Assembly (NCBI RefSeq): GCF_900103455.1
Contig: NZ_FNHI01000031.1
Location: 37,451-101,450, forward strand
Origin: Streptomyces wuyuanensis
GTDB lineage: Bacteria > Actinomycetota > Actinomycetes > Streptomycetales > Streptomycetaceae
Direction: 5' to 3'
Length of the DNA stretch: 64,000 nt
The number at the start of each line of letters is the position of its first letter. Position 1 is the first letter of the stretch. Below the pieces are notes generated by a model. It ran no database searches, was not told the origin of the DNA, and saw only the letters and a list, made by a program, of their open reading frames with translations. Below are positions 51,600 to 58,930 of this stretch, piece after piece. Position numbers and translations under genes: made by a program.

Positions 51600-52577
51600 T
51601 CATCGGCCTCGTCCTTCCTCGTCCTCGTCCTCTTCCTCGCCCTCGTCCTCCGATTCGGCGTCCTCGGCGTCCTCCTCCTCGTCTTCGTCCTCGGTGGCGC
51701 CGTCCTCGTCGTCCACGGATTCGTACGCGCCGTCGTCCTCCGAGTCCTCGGCCTGTGTCGCCTCTTCCTCTTCCAGGGCTTCCTCGTGTGACATCACGAC
51801 TTCACCGTCCTGGATTTCGCCACGCCAGCCTTCCGGTTCCTTGTCGGCGAGCGTGACGTACCGCTGGAAGTGCTTGAAGTCCAGGCGGACACGGCGGCCC
51901 TGGGCGCGCCACAGATTTCCGGTCTTCTCGAAGAACCCGGACGGGAAGTACTCCATGACCAGGACGATGCGGGTCAGTTCCGGCGCGAGTTCGTGAAAAC
52001 TCACCGCCCCCTTGGTCGAACCCTTGGCACCTTCGGAGGTCCAGACGATCCGGTCATCGGGGATCTGTTCCTGAACGGTCGCCTTGAAACTGCGCGAGGA
52101 AGGGCCGACTTTGACCTTCCAGTCACTGGTCGTCTCGTCACTCTTGGAGACCGAGCGAACACCCTTGGTGAAGCTGCTGAACTCCTCGTACTGCGTCCAG
52201 TAGTCGTAGGCCGTGCGAAGAGACACGCCGACGTCGAGGACCTCGATGATGTTCATGCTCTTGCCGCCGCCCCCGGACTTGCCCTTGCCGCCGCCGAACG
52301 CTTCCTTGGCCTTGTCCACGACGCTGTCCTTCACGCCTTTGGCCTTCTCGGACAAGAACGCCTTGACGGGGGACTCACCACCGAGGATGCGTGAGCCGAT
52401 CTTGAGCAGTGACCCGCCGTTGTCGGCGGCATCGGTGAGCTGATCGGTAACGTCCGTGAGCTTGTCACCGGCTTTCTCCGCAAGCCGTTCGACCTGTGAA
52501 CCGACGAAGCCCGACAACGCCTCACGCACTCCGCCCACGGCCGACTTCACGTCCGGCTCTTTCGTCTCCTTGGCCAT
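51600..52577 (-). CDS. SRPBCC (polyketide cyclase-like) protein with acidic tail
   Basis: This 325-residue protein has a helical N-terminus (about 1-105; KSAVGGVREALSGFVGSQVE, KAKEAFGGGKGKSGGGGKS). An SRPBCC/START-like domain covers about 108-250 (MNIIEVLDVGVSLRTAYDYW, TSDWKVKVGPSSRSFKATVQ, LTRIVLVMEYFPSGFFEKTG). An extremely acidic C-terminal tail of about 60 residues follows (Glu/Asp runs ending EGRGR). Proteins of this layout occur in Streptomyces gas-vesicle-type clusters next to a histone-like protein, as here, but no gvp genes are present in the window. Its start follows the upstream gene's stop by six bases, so the pair is one operon. Confidence 0.85.
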   Translation of the reverse strand: MAKETKEPDVKSAVGGVREALSGFVGSQVERLAEKAGDKLTDVTDQLTDAADNGGSLLKIGSRILGGESPVKAFLSEKAKGVKDSVVDKAKEAFGGGKGKSGGGGKSMNIIEVLDVGVSLRTAYDYWTQYEEFSSFTKGVRSVSKSDETTSDWKVKVGPSSRSFKATVQEQIPDDRIVWTSEGAKGSTKGAVSFHELAPELTRIVLVMEYFPSGFFEKTGNLWRAQGRRVRLDFKHFQRYVTLADKEPEGWRGEIQDGEVVMSHEEALEEEEATQAEDSEDDGAYESVDDEDGATEDEDEEEDAEDAESEDEGEEEDEDEEGRGR

Positions 52578-52583
52578 GGTGGA

Positions 52584-53339
52584 CTACCTCCGGCGATCGG
52601 CGCGCTGGGACTTCTTCTCCGCCCGCCCTGAAGACGCCGCCTTCTTCGCGCGAGCCTGCCTGCCGGAGGCGGACTTCTTCGCCGGGGCAGCCTTCTTCGC
52701 TGCCGGCTTCGATGCGGAGCTCTTCTTTCCGGATCCCCGTTTCGCCGCTGCGCCGGAAGCGCTCCGGCCAGAGGGGGGCTCCTCACGCCTCGACGCGGCA
52801 CGCCTTTGCGGTCGAGCCGGCCTCCGGGAGCTTCTGCTGCGCTGCGGGCGCTCGCGTTCGGGTTCCTCTTCCTGGTCTTCTTCCTGGTCTTCTTCCTGGT
52901 CTTCTTCCTGGTCTTCTTCCTCTTCGTCGTACTCCTCCTCAGGCTCCTCCTCGGGCTCCTCCTCGTACTCCTCCGCCGGCTCTTCCTCCTCCTCGTAGTC
53001 CTCCTCCGGCTCCTCTTCCTCCTTCGTCTTGCCGAGGCCGGCCGTGCGCTCGTGGAGCGTGGCAGCGAGAGTCCCCATGCTGCGGGTGGCGGCGGCTGTC
53101 ACCGCCTTGCGGCCGGCCTCGAGGACCTCACCTTTCAGCTGGTCCTGCAGTTCGGCGACCTGCGGTATCTCCCCCAGCCTGCGCATTCCCTCGGCAGCGA
53201 GCTGGCGCGGTTCGAGACCGAACCGCCTGCCCGCCAGATAGGTCCCCACGCTCAGCGCCAGCTTGCCCTTCTTCGTCCGGCCCAGCACGTAGCCACCGGC
53301 GATGGCCGCGGCGAGAGCCATCTTGGTCTGATCGTCCAT
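52584..53339 (-). CDS. Histone H1-like protein with acidic and lysine-rich segments
   Basis: This 251-residue protein starts at ATG 53339 (MDDQTKMALAAAIAGGYVLG), preceded by GAAGG. Residues 1-105 are a helical domain with TKKGKLALSVGTYLAGRRFG and EAGRKAVTAAATRSMGTLAA. Residues about 112-165 are a Glu-rich stretch with EEDQ repeats. Residues about 166-251 are basic and Ala/Lys/Ser-rich (KKSSASKPAAKKAAPAKKSA), like H1-type nucleoid proteins. Relatives are sometimes annotated as DNA primase in gas-vesicle-type clusters, but no primase domain is visible. Likely binds DNA or RNA through its tail. First gene of the pair with the SRPBCC gene. Confidence 0.82.
   Translation of the reverse strand: MDDQTKMALAAAIAGGYVLGRTKKGKLALSVGTYLAGRRFGLEPRQLAAEGMRRLGEIPQVAELQDQLKGEVLEAGRKAVTAAATRSMGTLAATLHERTAGLGKTKEEEEPEEDYEEEEEPAEEYEEEPEEEPEEEYDEEEEDQEEDQEEDQEEDQEEEPERERPQRSRSSRRPARPQRRAASRREEPPSGRSASGAAAKRGSGKKSSASKPAAKKAAPAKKSASGRQARAKKAASSGRAEKKSQRADRRR
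52871..52918. repeat. Tandem 12-bp repeats encoding EEDQ
   Basis: CCTGGTCTTCTT is repeated four times in tandem. On the coding (minus) strand each unit gives Glu-Glu-Asp-Gln within the acidic segment. Length variation between strains is likely. Confidence 0.92.
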
Positions 53340-53822
53340 GAACACGTCACCTTCATCCCTGGGGCACTCGCCGTTCCGCAGCAGGCGGGCCCGCCGTCGG
53401 CCTCCACCGACAGCGCCACTACGACCGCGTTCGGGAGCGCAACGAAAGGGGACTGGATCCCCCCTCAGTTCGGACGGCAGGCCATCCACCACCCGGCGAA
53501 CAGTGCCTCGATGGGCCGTCGCCTCGGCACCATGGCCCTGGCTCAAGACCAGTCCTGTACTCACCAGTCTCGCCCGAATCGTGTCGGTCGCATCTCGAGA
53601 AGCGCTGCCCACGACGGCGGAGGCAGTGCGCTGCGATCCAAGGCCGCGCTTCCTCGCAAACGTCGCGACGCGACGCATCGTCGGCCGTGCGCAGGGCAGA
53701 TGCTCAATGAGCCGTGACGATGGCGCGGCCGTCGTGTCCTTCTACTGCCGCGGTGGTGCGGCCGGGAATCCAGTACGTGCGGAAGAAGGCGAGAGCATGC
53801 CTGGCGCAGGAAGGCTGTGCCG
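53340..53822. other. Divergent promoter region, no gene recognised
   Basis: The interval lies between the histone-like gene (minus) and the ECF sigma operon (plus). Several open frames cross it but none has a start or recognisable domain. It should contain the promoters of both units. Confidence 0.55.
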
Positions 53823-54413
53823 ATGACATCGCCAACAGATGTCGGTCCCCGGCTCGCCGTCTCCGCACAGGAGGTGGCGTTGGACGATGCCACCCTGGTG
53901 GTCCGCGCGCGCGGCGGCGACTCACGGGCGTTCGAGGTGCTGGTGCGCCGTTACCAGGGACCGATGTACCGCTTGGCACTGCACATGCTGGCCGGCCGCG
54001 GCGATGCCGAGGACGTGGTGCAGGAGGTGTTTCTGACCGCATGGCGGCGGCTGCCGCAGTTGCGGGACGACACCGCGTTCCTGGGATGGCTCTACCGGGC
54101 AACCACCAATCGGTGCCTGAACCTCATCCGGGCCCGCAGACCTGTCGCGGAAGCCGACCTGGACAGTCGCGAATCCGCCGATGCCGCTGGGGCACCCGAG
54201 CGGGCGGCGCAGGTCAGCGAGCAGTTGACGGCGCTCGGGGAGGCCCTGAAACGGCTCACGCCCGAGCAGCGGGCGTGCTGGTTGCTGAGAGAGGTACACG
54301 GGCGCTCCTACATGGAGATCGCCGGTGCCACGGGCACCACCCAGACGGCAGTGCGTGGACGCATAGCACGCGCTCGAGCGCAGTTGGCGGAGGCGATGGC
54401 TCCATGGAGATGA
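53823..54413 (+). CDS. ECF RNA polymerase sigma factor
   Basis: This 196-residue sigma factor has region 2 at about residues 25-95 (DSRAFEVLVRRYQGPMYRLA, GDAEDVVQEVFLTAWRRLPQ, FLGWLYRATTNRCLNLIR). Region 4 is at about 130-185 (LKRLTPEQRACWLLREVHGR, SYMEIAGATGTTQTAVRGRI). The ATG at 53823 is chosen because AGGAAGG lies about 8 bases upstream; GTG 53817 is too close to it. Its end overlaps the next gene, which encodes a protein with a zinc anti-sigma motif fused to an Asp23-like domain, so this is the regulator of the whole Asp23-AmaP operon. The protein has no C-terminal extension. Confidence 0.95.
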   Translation: MTSPTDVGPRLAVSAQEVALDDATLVVRARGGDSRAFEVLVRRYQGPMYRLALHMLAGRGDAEDVVQEVFLTAWRRLPQLRDDTAFLGWLYRATTNRCLNLIRARRPVAEADLDSRESADAAGAPERAAQVSEQLTALGEALKRLTPEQRACWLLREVHGRSYMEIAGATGTTQTAVRGRIARARAQLAEAMAPWR

Positions 54414-54964
54414 GCGACGCTCAGGGCTGCATGCTGCCGTGCGGCCGCGACGTCGAGACGGTGTGGGCACGGCTCGATGCGACGGACACCGGATCGGCCG
54501 ACGCCCATGAGGACACCTGCACGTACTGCTCAACGACGCGGAAGGGCCTGGTGGTGCTGCGGCACGTGGCCGGCGGGCTGGCCTCGGAGGAGGCAGCGCC
54601 TGTGTCGCTGGGCCTGGTCGCTCGGATCATGTCCGCGGTGCGCGCCGAGACCCGCCGTCATCACATGCTCACACTGCCCGGCCCGGAGCCGGGCGGGCTG
54701 CGGATCAGCGAACAAGCGGTCGCCGCGGTGCTGCGAAGCGCCGCCGACTCCGTCGACGGTGTGCGTGCGCGACGCTGCCGGATCGCCGCCACGGAGACGG
54801 TCGGGGAAGTGGAGGTGGAGATGAGCCTTGCCGTGGCGTACCGCAGGTTCTCCGCCGACGCCGTCCACGAGGTGCGCGAGCGTGTCGCTGCGGCCGCCGC
54901 AGCACGGGTCGGGGTGACCCCGGCGCGCCTGGACCTGACCGTGGAGGACCTCTACGACGCATGA
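54404..54964 (+). CDS. Putative zinc anti-sigma motif fused to an Asp23-like domain
   Basis: This 186-residue protein overlaps the sigma factor gene by 10 bases (an ATG at 54410 is also possible, giving an ATGA overlap). Near its start lies HEDTCTYC, the H-x3-C-x2-C signature of zinc-binding anti-sigma factors. With C9, the pattern C9-x25-H35-x3-C39-x2-C42 matches the ligand spacing of RsrA-type proteins shifted by two residues. Residues about 95-186 form an Asp23/Gls24-like domain (GGLRISEQAVAAVLRSAADS, VEMSLAVAYRRFSADAVHEV, LDLTVEDLYDA). The protein likely restrains the upstream sigma factor and couples it to envelope state; this role is inferred. The 3' end was partly duplicated downstream. 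Confidence 0.8.
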   Translation: MEMSDAQGCMLPCGRDVETVWARLDATDTGSADAHEDTCTYCSTTRKGLVVLRHVAGGLASEEAAPVSLGLVARIMSAVRAETRRHHMLTLPGPEPGGLRISEQAVAAVLRSAADSVDGVRARRCRIAATETVGEVEVEMSLAVAYRRFSADAVHEVRERVAAAAAARVGVTPARLDLTVEDLYDA

Positions 54965-55060
54965 GGCCCCCGGATCGGGCAGCACGGGCCGGGGTGACCC
55001 CGGTGCGCCCGCACCTGACCGTGGAGGACCTCTACGACGCATGAGGCCCCCCGGATCGGG
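54899..55060. repeat. 80-bp tandem duplication of the 3' end of the zinc-motif/Asp23 gene
   Basis: Bases 54899-54978, covering the last 22 codons and stop, are repeated at 54979-55060 with four substitutions and one extra C. The second copy reads ARAGVTPVRPHLTVEDLYDA and lies between genes, so it adds spacer without a start. The duplication separates the anti-sigma-like gene from the next Asp23 gene. Confidence 0.92.
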
Positions 55061-55106
55061 CAGCAAACCGTTGAGAGCGACTGAGCACAAGGACACGGTG
55101 GCCGCC

Positions 55107-55523
55107 ATGACAACGACCGTGCCGGACGACAAGGCCGGGGTTTCCCGCGCCCAGTGGGTCATCGCCGAGCCGGTGATCGCCGCCGTCGCCGCCCGGGCCG
55201 CTCTCGGCGTCCCTGGCGTCGTGCGCCTCGAACCCGGCCTCACCGGGCTCGTCTCCCAGTGGACGCGGCTGGCACGCCAGAAGATCAACGGCCTTGCTCC
55301 GGCCCCGACCGAGGGCGTCAGAGTCACGCTCGACCACACCGCCGTCCCCTCGAGACCGCGCGTCTCCCTCGACCTTGTCACCTCAGGGCAGGACCAGGCC
55401 GGCATCGTGGGACGGGCCGTCCAGCGCGAGGTCAGGCGCGCGATCGCCGCTGCCACCGGCCTCGTACCGCAGGCCGTCACGGTGTCGATCATGGACGTCC
55501 ACATGAACGGGATGGATACGTGA
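55107..55523 (+). CDS. Asp23/Gls24 family protein
   Basis: This 138-residue protein reads MTTTVPDDKAGVSRAQWVIA then EPVIAAVAARAALGVPGVVR, with a C-terminal REVRRAIAAATGLVPQAVTV and SIMDVHMNGMD. The N-terminal helix AEPVIAAVAARAALGVPGVVRLEPGL-type pattern followed by two beta-strands (VRVTLDHTAV, RVSLDLVTSG) is the Asp23 fold. Asp23 proteins associate with the membrane through AmaP, which is encoded later in the operon. GTG 55098 is an alternative start closer to AAGGA. Its stop overlaps the next start (TGATG). Confidence 0.82.
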   Translation: MTTTVPDDKAGVSRAQWVIAEPVIAAVAARAALGVPGVVRLEPGLTGLVSQWTRLARQKINGLAPAPTEGVRVTLDHTAVPSRPRVSLDLVTSGQDQAGIVGRAVQREVRRAIAAATGLVPQAVTVSIMDVHMNGMDT

Positions 55524-55840
55524 TGACCCCGAGATCAGAGCTGACACGCTCACTTCTGTCCGTCCTGGACGGGATCCCCGGTCTTCGTCCGGCTTCTCCC
55601 GCCCCCTCCCCCGTCGGGGGAGGAGTGCCGTGGAACCTCGACGCACTGGCCGTCGGCATCGACGACGACCTCGTGGAGATCCGCGTCGTCGCCCTCGCTC
55701 TCCCCCTCCCTCCGCTGCTGCGCGCGGCCGAGGCCGCGCTGTCCACGGCGCTCGAGGGGACCCGCTGGAATGACGCACGGCTGCGCCTGGTCGTCACCGA
55801 CGTGGACGACGGCGCCCTCGCCCCGCGGTCACGCGAGTGA
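55523..55840 (+). CDS. Small hypothetical protein of the Asp23 operon
   Basis: This 105-residue soluble protein reads MTPRSELTRSLLSVLDGIPG, then VPWNLDALAVGIDDDLVEIR, ALPLPPLLRAAEAALSTALE and RLRLVVTDVDDGAL. The beta-helix pattern is like a reduced Asp23-type unit, but I do not recognise a family. The start is the ATG in TGATG overlapping the previous stop; GTG 55520 is an alternative. Conserved presence in Streptomyces Asp23 operons is likely but not verified. Confidence 0.75.
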   Translation: MTPRSELTRSLLSVLDGIPGLRPASPAPSPVGGGVPWNLDALAVGIDDDLVEIRVVALALPLPPLLRAAEAALSTALEGTRWNDARLRLVVTDVDDGALAPRSRE

Positions 55841-55943
55841 CGGCAGCGGCCAGGAGGCCATGACGTTCTCCCCTGGTACGGGTCCTTCAGGTAGACGAGC
55901 GCGAACCCGCCCCGTCGAGAGCCACGAAACCGAGGAGCGCACC

Positions 55944-56441
55944 ATGACGAACCCGGCCACCACGAATACCGCCGAACACTCGACCTTCGGCGCAGGCAGC
56001 ACGGACAGGAGTGCCGGCGCACCGGATGCCTCCACTGCACAGGAATCCGGGCAGGGTTCCACCACCATCGCCGACGTCGTCGTCCAGAAGATCGCCGGTC
56101 TTGCCGCTCGCGAGGTACCCGGCGTACACGAGCTGGGAGGCGGAGCGGCACGCGCGTTCGGCGCGGTGAAGGGACGGATCCCCGGAGCCTCGGCCAGTGC
56201 CGGACAGGGCGTTTCCGTTGAGGTCGGTCAGAGGCAGGCGGCCGTGGACCTCCAGATGCTGGTCGAATACGGCGTGGCCATACCCGATCTGGCCAAGGAC
56301 GTCCGCAACAACGTCATCGACTCCGTCGAGCAGATGACGGGCCTGGAAGTCGTCGAGGTCAACATCAATGTCAATGACGTGCACCTGCCCGCCGACGACG
56401 GTGACGGCGCCGACCAGGGCTCGGGCGACCGTGTCCAGTAG
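55944..56441 (+). CDS. Asp23/Gls24 family envelope stress protein
   Basis: This 165-residue protein starts at MTNPATTNTAEHSTFGAG after GAGGAGC. A disordered N-terminus of about 45 residues precedes the Asp23 domain: TTIADVVVQKIAGLAAREVP, GVHELGGGAARAFGAVKGRI, then GVSVEVGQRQAAVDLQMLVE, YGVAIPDLAKDVRNNVIDSV, EQMTGLEVVEVNINVNDVHL and an acidic tail. It is the most canonical Asp23 of the operon. In Firmicutes such proteins form filaments under the membrane bound to AmaP. Confidence 0.92.
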   Translation: MTNPATTNTAEHSTFGAGSTDRSAGAPDASTAQESGQGSTTIADVVVQKIAGLAAREVPGVHELGGGAARAFGAVKGRIPGASASAGQGVSVEVGQRQAAVDLQMLVEYGVAIPDLAKDVRNNVIDSVEQMTGLEVVEVNINVNDVHLPADDGDGADQGSGDRVQ

Positions 56442-56582
56442 CGGCGCTCGGGGCTCCGCCACCCGCAGGAGCCTGTCCCACCGCGCGCGGGGCGTCATGG
56501 GTTCCGTCCGGCCTCCGAGCGGGCTCGCAGACCCCCGGTCCATCGCCGCACGGCCGGCATCGCACACTCGAGGTGAATCGAC

Positions 56583-56792
56583 ATGACATCCACTCAGACC
56601 GGCCTGTTGACCGGTCTCGTCCTCGGCCTCGCCGCCGCGTTCGGCGGTTTCGAAGCCTTCCTCGTGCTCCTCGTCCTCGGGACGGTCGGGCTGCTGGTGG
56701 GGCGCTACCTCGACGGCAAGCTCGACCTTGCGCAACTCACCGGCCGTGACAGGGACAACTTCCATGGACACCGCGACCGTCCCGTCCGCTGA
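56583..56792 (+). CDS. Small membrane protein of the Asp23 operon
   Basis: This 69-residue protein has two hydrophobic segments (GLLTGLVLGLAAAFGGFEAF and LVLLVLGTVGLLVGRYLDG) and a charged tail GKLDLAQLTGRDRDNF. It resembles the DUF2273-type small membrane proteins found beside Asp23/AmaP genes. The start ATG follows GAGGTGAATCGAC. Its 3' end overlaps the next gene by 29 bases, which suggests translational coupling. Confidence 0.8.
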   Translation: MTSTQTGLLTGLVLGLAAAFGGFEAFLVLLVLGTVGLLVGRYLDGKLDLAQLTGRDRDNFHGHRDRPVR

Positions 56793-57171
56793 CGCCGACC
56801 CGGACACCTGTTCCGCCCAGCGTGGCAGGACAACGATCTCCGACCGTGCCGTAGGACGCATCGCCGCCCGGGTGTTGACGGAAGTCGAGCACATCGGTGG
56901 AACGGCCGGGCGGATACTCGGCACAGCGCCACGCGGAGAAGGGTCCGGGGCCTCGGCCCGGGTCACCGCGAAAGTCACCGGCGACTCGGTCGCGGCGCTG
57001 GACGTTCACCTCTCCGTCGCATATCCGGAATCCGTCGCCCGCGCCACCGAGGACGCCCGCACAAACCTGGTGCACCGCGTGGCGGAACTCACCGGACTGA
57101 CCGTGAACCGCGTCGACATCGAGGTCACCGCCCTGCGCAGTCCCGACTCCCCATCCAGGAGAGTCCAATGA
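56764..57171 (+). CDS. Asp23/Gls24 family protein
   Basis: This 135-residue protein begins MDTATVPSADADPDTCSAQR and contains an Asp23 domain: TTISDRAVGRIAARVLTEVE, HIGGTAGRILGTAPRGEGSG, then ARVTAKVTGDSVAALDVHLS, VAYPESVARATEDARTNLVH and RVAELTGLTVNRVDIEVTAL. It is the operon's last free-standing Asp23 protein. It starts inside the small membrane protein gene, and its stop overlaps the start of the DUF6286 gene (ATGA). Confidence 0.88.
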   Translation: MDTATVPSADADPDTCSAQRGRTTISDRAVGRIAARVLTEVEHIGGTAGRILGTAPRGEGSGASARVTAKVTGDSVAALDVHLSVAYPESVARATEDARTNLVHRVAELTGLTVNRVDIEVTALRSPDSPSRRVQ

Positions 57172-57695
57172 AACGCCGGCCCCGCCGCACCGTCCCCGCC
57201 ACCCTCACCGCCCTGGTCCTGCTCGCCGCGTGCGTCCTGACCGCCATCGTCGCCATCCAGCTGATCGCCGGGCAGAGCCCGCTCATCAGCCACCGATCCG
57301 CCATCGACAGCCTGCACAGCAGTCACTGGAACGACAGCGCCGTTCTCGGCGCAGGTGTCGCGGCCGTCCTCCTCGGCCTCCTCCTTCTGCTCGCCTCGCT
57401 CCTGCCGGGGAAACCCACCGTCCTGCCGCTGACCGGTGAGGTGGACGCCGGCGTCACCAGGCGCAGCCTGCGCCATGCCCTGCGGAGCACGGCAGCGGGT
57501 GTCGACGGGGTGACCAGAGCACGAGTGAGGCTGGGCCGCCGCACGCTCGTCGCCCGCATCCGCACGGACCGGACCAACACCACGGGACTCACCGATGCCG
57601 TCCGCGGCGCGCTCGATCGGCGCCTGGACGATATCGCCCCCTCGAACAGGCCGGCATCGAGAATCCGGCTTCGTGCGCCCAGGAACACGCCATGA
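57168..57695 (+). CDS. DUF6286 membrane protein
   Basis: This 175-residue protein has two membrane helices, TVPATLTALVLLAACVLTAI plus VAIQL, and LGAGVAAVLLGLLLLLASLL. Between them is an outside loop (SHRSAIDSLHSSHWNDS). The C-terminal part (TRRSLRHALRSTAAGVDGVT, RARVRLGRRTLVARIRTDR) is a cytoplasmic domain like that in AmaP-type proteins. It matches the DUF6286 family found in Streptomyces Asp23 operons. It overlaps both neighbours by four bases. Confidence 0.85.
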   Translation: MKRRPRRTVPATLTALVLLAACVLTAIVAIQLIAGQSPLISHRSAIDSLHSSHWNDSAVLGAGVAAVLLGLLLLLASLLPGKPTVLPLTGEVDAGVTRRSLRHALRSTAAGVDGVTRARVRLGRRTLVARIRTDRTNTTGLTDAVRGALDRRLDDIAPSNRPASRIRLRAPRNTP

Positions 57696-58264
57696 CCAGC
57701 CTCAACCGCCCGGCCCGACTCAACCGCGCGCTGCTCGCCGTGTTCGGCGTTGCTTTGCTCGCCGCGGGGCTTTTCGCAGTGGCAGCCCACTTCAGCCGAC
57801 TCGCCTTCCTCGATGCAGGCGCCCCACTCATCGGCGACGCCGCCGCCCCACCCACCTGGGCCCTGTGGGCCACGGCTGCCGCCGCCATCGTTCTCGGACT
57901 GCTCGCCCTGCGCTGGCTCGCCGCGCAGGTGGCCCGACGCCCCAAAGCCCACGCCTGGCACCTTGAACGGAACCCCGCGCAAGGGAGCACCCGACTCGCC
58001 GCGAACGCGGCCACCGTCCCCTTCCTGAGCGATGTCACCACGTACCCCGGCGTCCGCAACGCCCGCGCCACGCTCGCCGGATCGCACGAGAACCCCACGC
58101 TCGCATTGGTGATCACCACCGACCAGGACGGTGATCTGGCCGCCATCAACCATCGCCTCACCACCCACGGACTGCCCCGTCTTCGTCAGGCACTCGACCT
58201 CGGCAACCTCCCCCTCACCGTCGAGTACCGCCTCACCACCCACACCGGCACCCGCGCACACTGA
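57692..58264 (+). CDS. amaP: AmaP-like alkaline shock response membrane anchor protein
   Basis: This 190-residue protein has two membrane helices near the N-terminus (LLAVFGVALLAAGLFAVAAH and WALWATAAAAIVLGLLALRW) and a cytoplasmic C-terminal domain (SDVTTYPGVRNARATLAGSH, TLALVITTDQDGDLAAINHR, ALDLGNLPLTVEYRLTTHTG). This is the AmaP layout, in which the soluble part recruits Asp23 proteins to the membrane. Last gene of the operon that begins with the ECF sigma factor; its ATG overlaps the DUF6286 stop. The symbol is given by family resemblance. Confidence 0.85.
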   Translation: MTSLNRPARLNRALLAVFGVALLAAGLFAVAAHFSRLAFLDAGAPLIGDAAAPPTWALWATAAAAIVLGLLALRWLAAQVARRPKAHAWHLERNPAQGSTRLAANAATVPFLSDVTTYPGVRNARATLAGSHENPTLALVITTDQDGDLAAINHRLTTHGLPRLRQALDLGNLPLTVEYRLTTHTGTRAH

Positions 58265-58930
58265 GCTGAGTCCGGCGGTCGTCGCGGGTGCGGCGGGGGT
58301 CGTGCTGACCGAGGCCTCACCGCTCGGTGTCCGCCGACGCCCACGGATGCTCGAAGGGCGCGCCGGCGTACGACGTTCGGGTGCGGGCCCGGTCGTCGCG
58401 CCTGACACCGGTACGTGGATCTCACCGCCAAGGGCGGGCCGTGCTGCCGACCGGCAACCCGCAGCGGAACCGCCACCCGCCTGCCCCTGAGCGAGTTCCG
58501 CAGGGTTCTCGCGAGCCGTCCCTCCGAGGCCCCCGGCTCTCGAACGGGCGCAGCCCACACGCAGGTTGCTGCCCTCATGACCCATGTCCGGCCCGTCTTC
58601 GGCCCGTTCTCCATCGCCTCGGCCGGGTGATGAGGACGGTGTACCGCTCCGGTGCACCTCACGGTGGGCAGCGGGACCCCACGCTCGCTGCGGAGCGGGC
58701 ACGGCCCCGGCTTGGTTGCCGGCCCTTCCTCGGCCCAGGACCGTGCCCACACGAGCCTGAGCAAGGCCCCACGTCGGTGCCCGGCACGGTCTGGCGGCGC
58801 CCCAGGGGACGTGGCCCGGTGGTGCGCGCCCCGTGGGATTCACCGAGCGGGAGGCGACGGAAGATGCCCGGTCGTCGCACCCCGGGCGGGAGCTGATGAT
58901 GGAGGTACGGTCGAACGCGCGGAGCTGATC
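58265..58930. other. Intergenic region without a recognised gene
   Basis: No frame carries a recognised domain or a supported start over this 666-base gap. The stretch is G/C-rich and presumably contains the end of the Asp23 operon and the promoter of the GNAT-AAA+ gene. Short proline/arginine-rich frames were judged non-coding. Confidence 0.5.

Noticed and set aside
51600..53339. A gas vesicle gene cluster
   Set aside because: Only two accessory-type proteins are present; no GvpA, GvpF/L, GvpN or GvpK sequence was found.
58265..58930. A minus-strand gene in the gap before the GNAT-AAA+ gene
   Set aside because: The open frame is Arg/Pro/Gly-rich, overlaps the end of amaP and has no domain or ribosome site.
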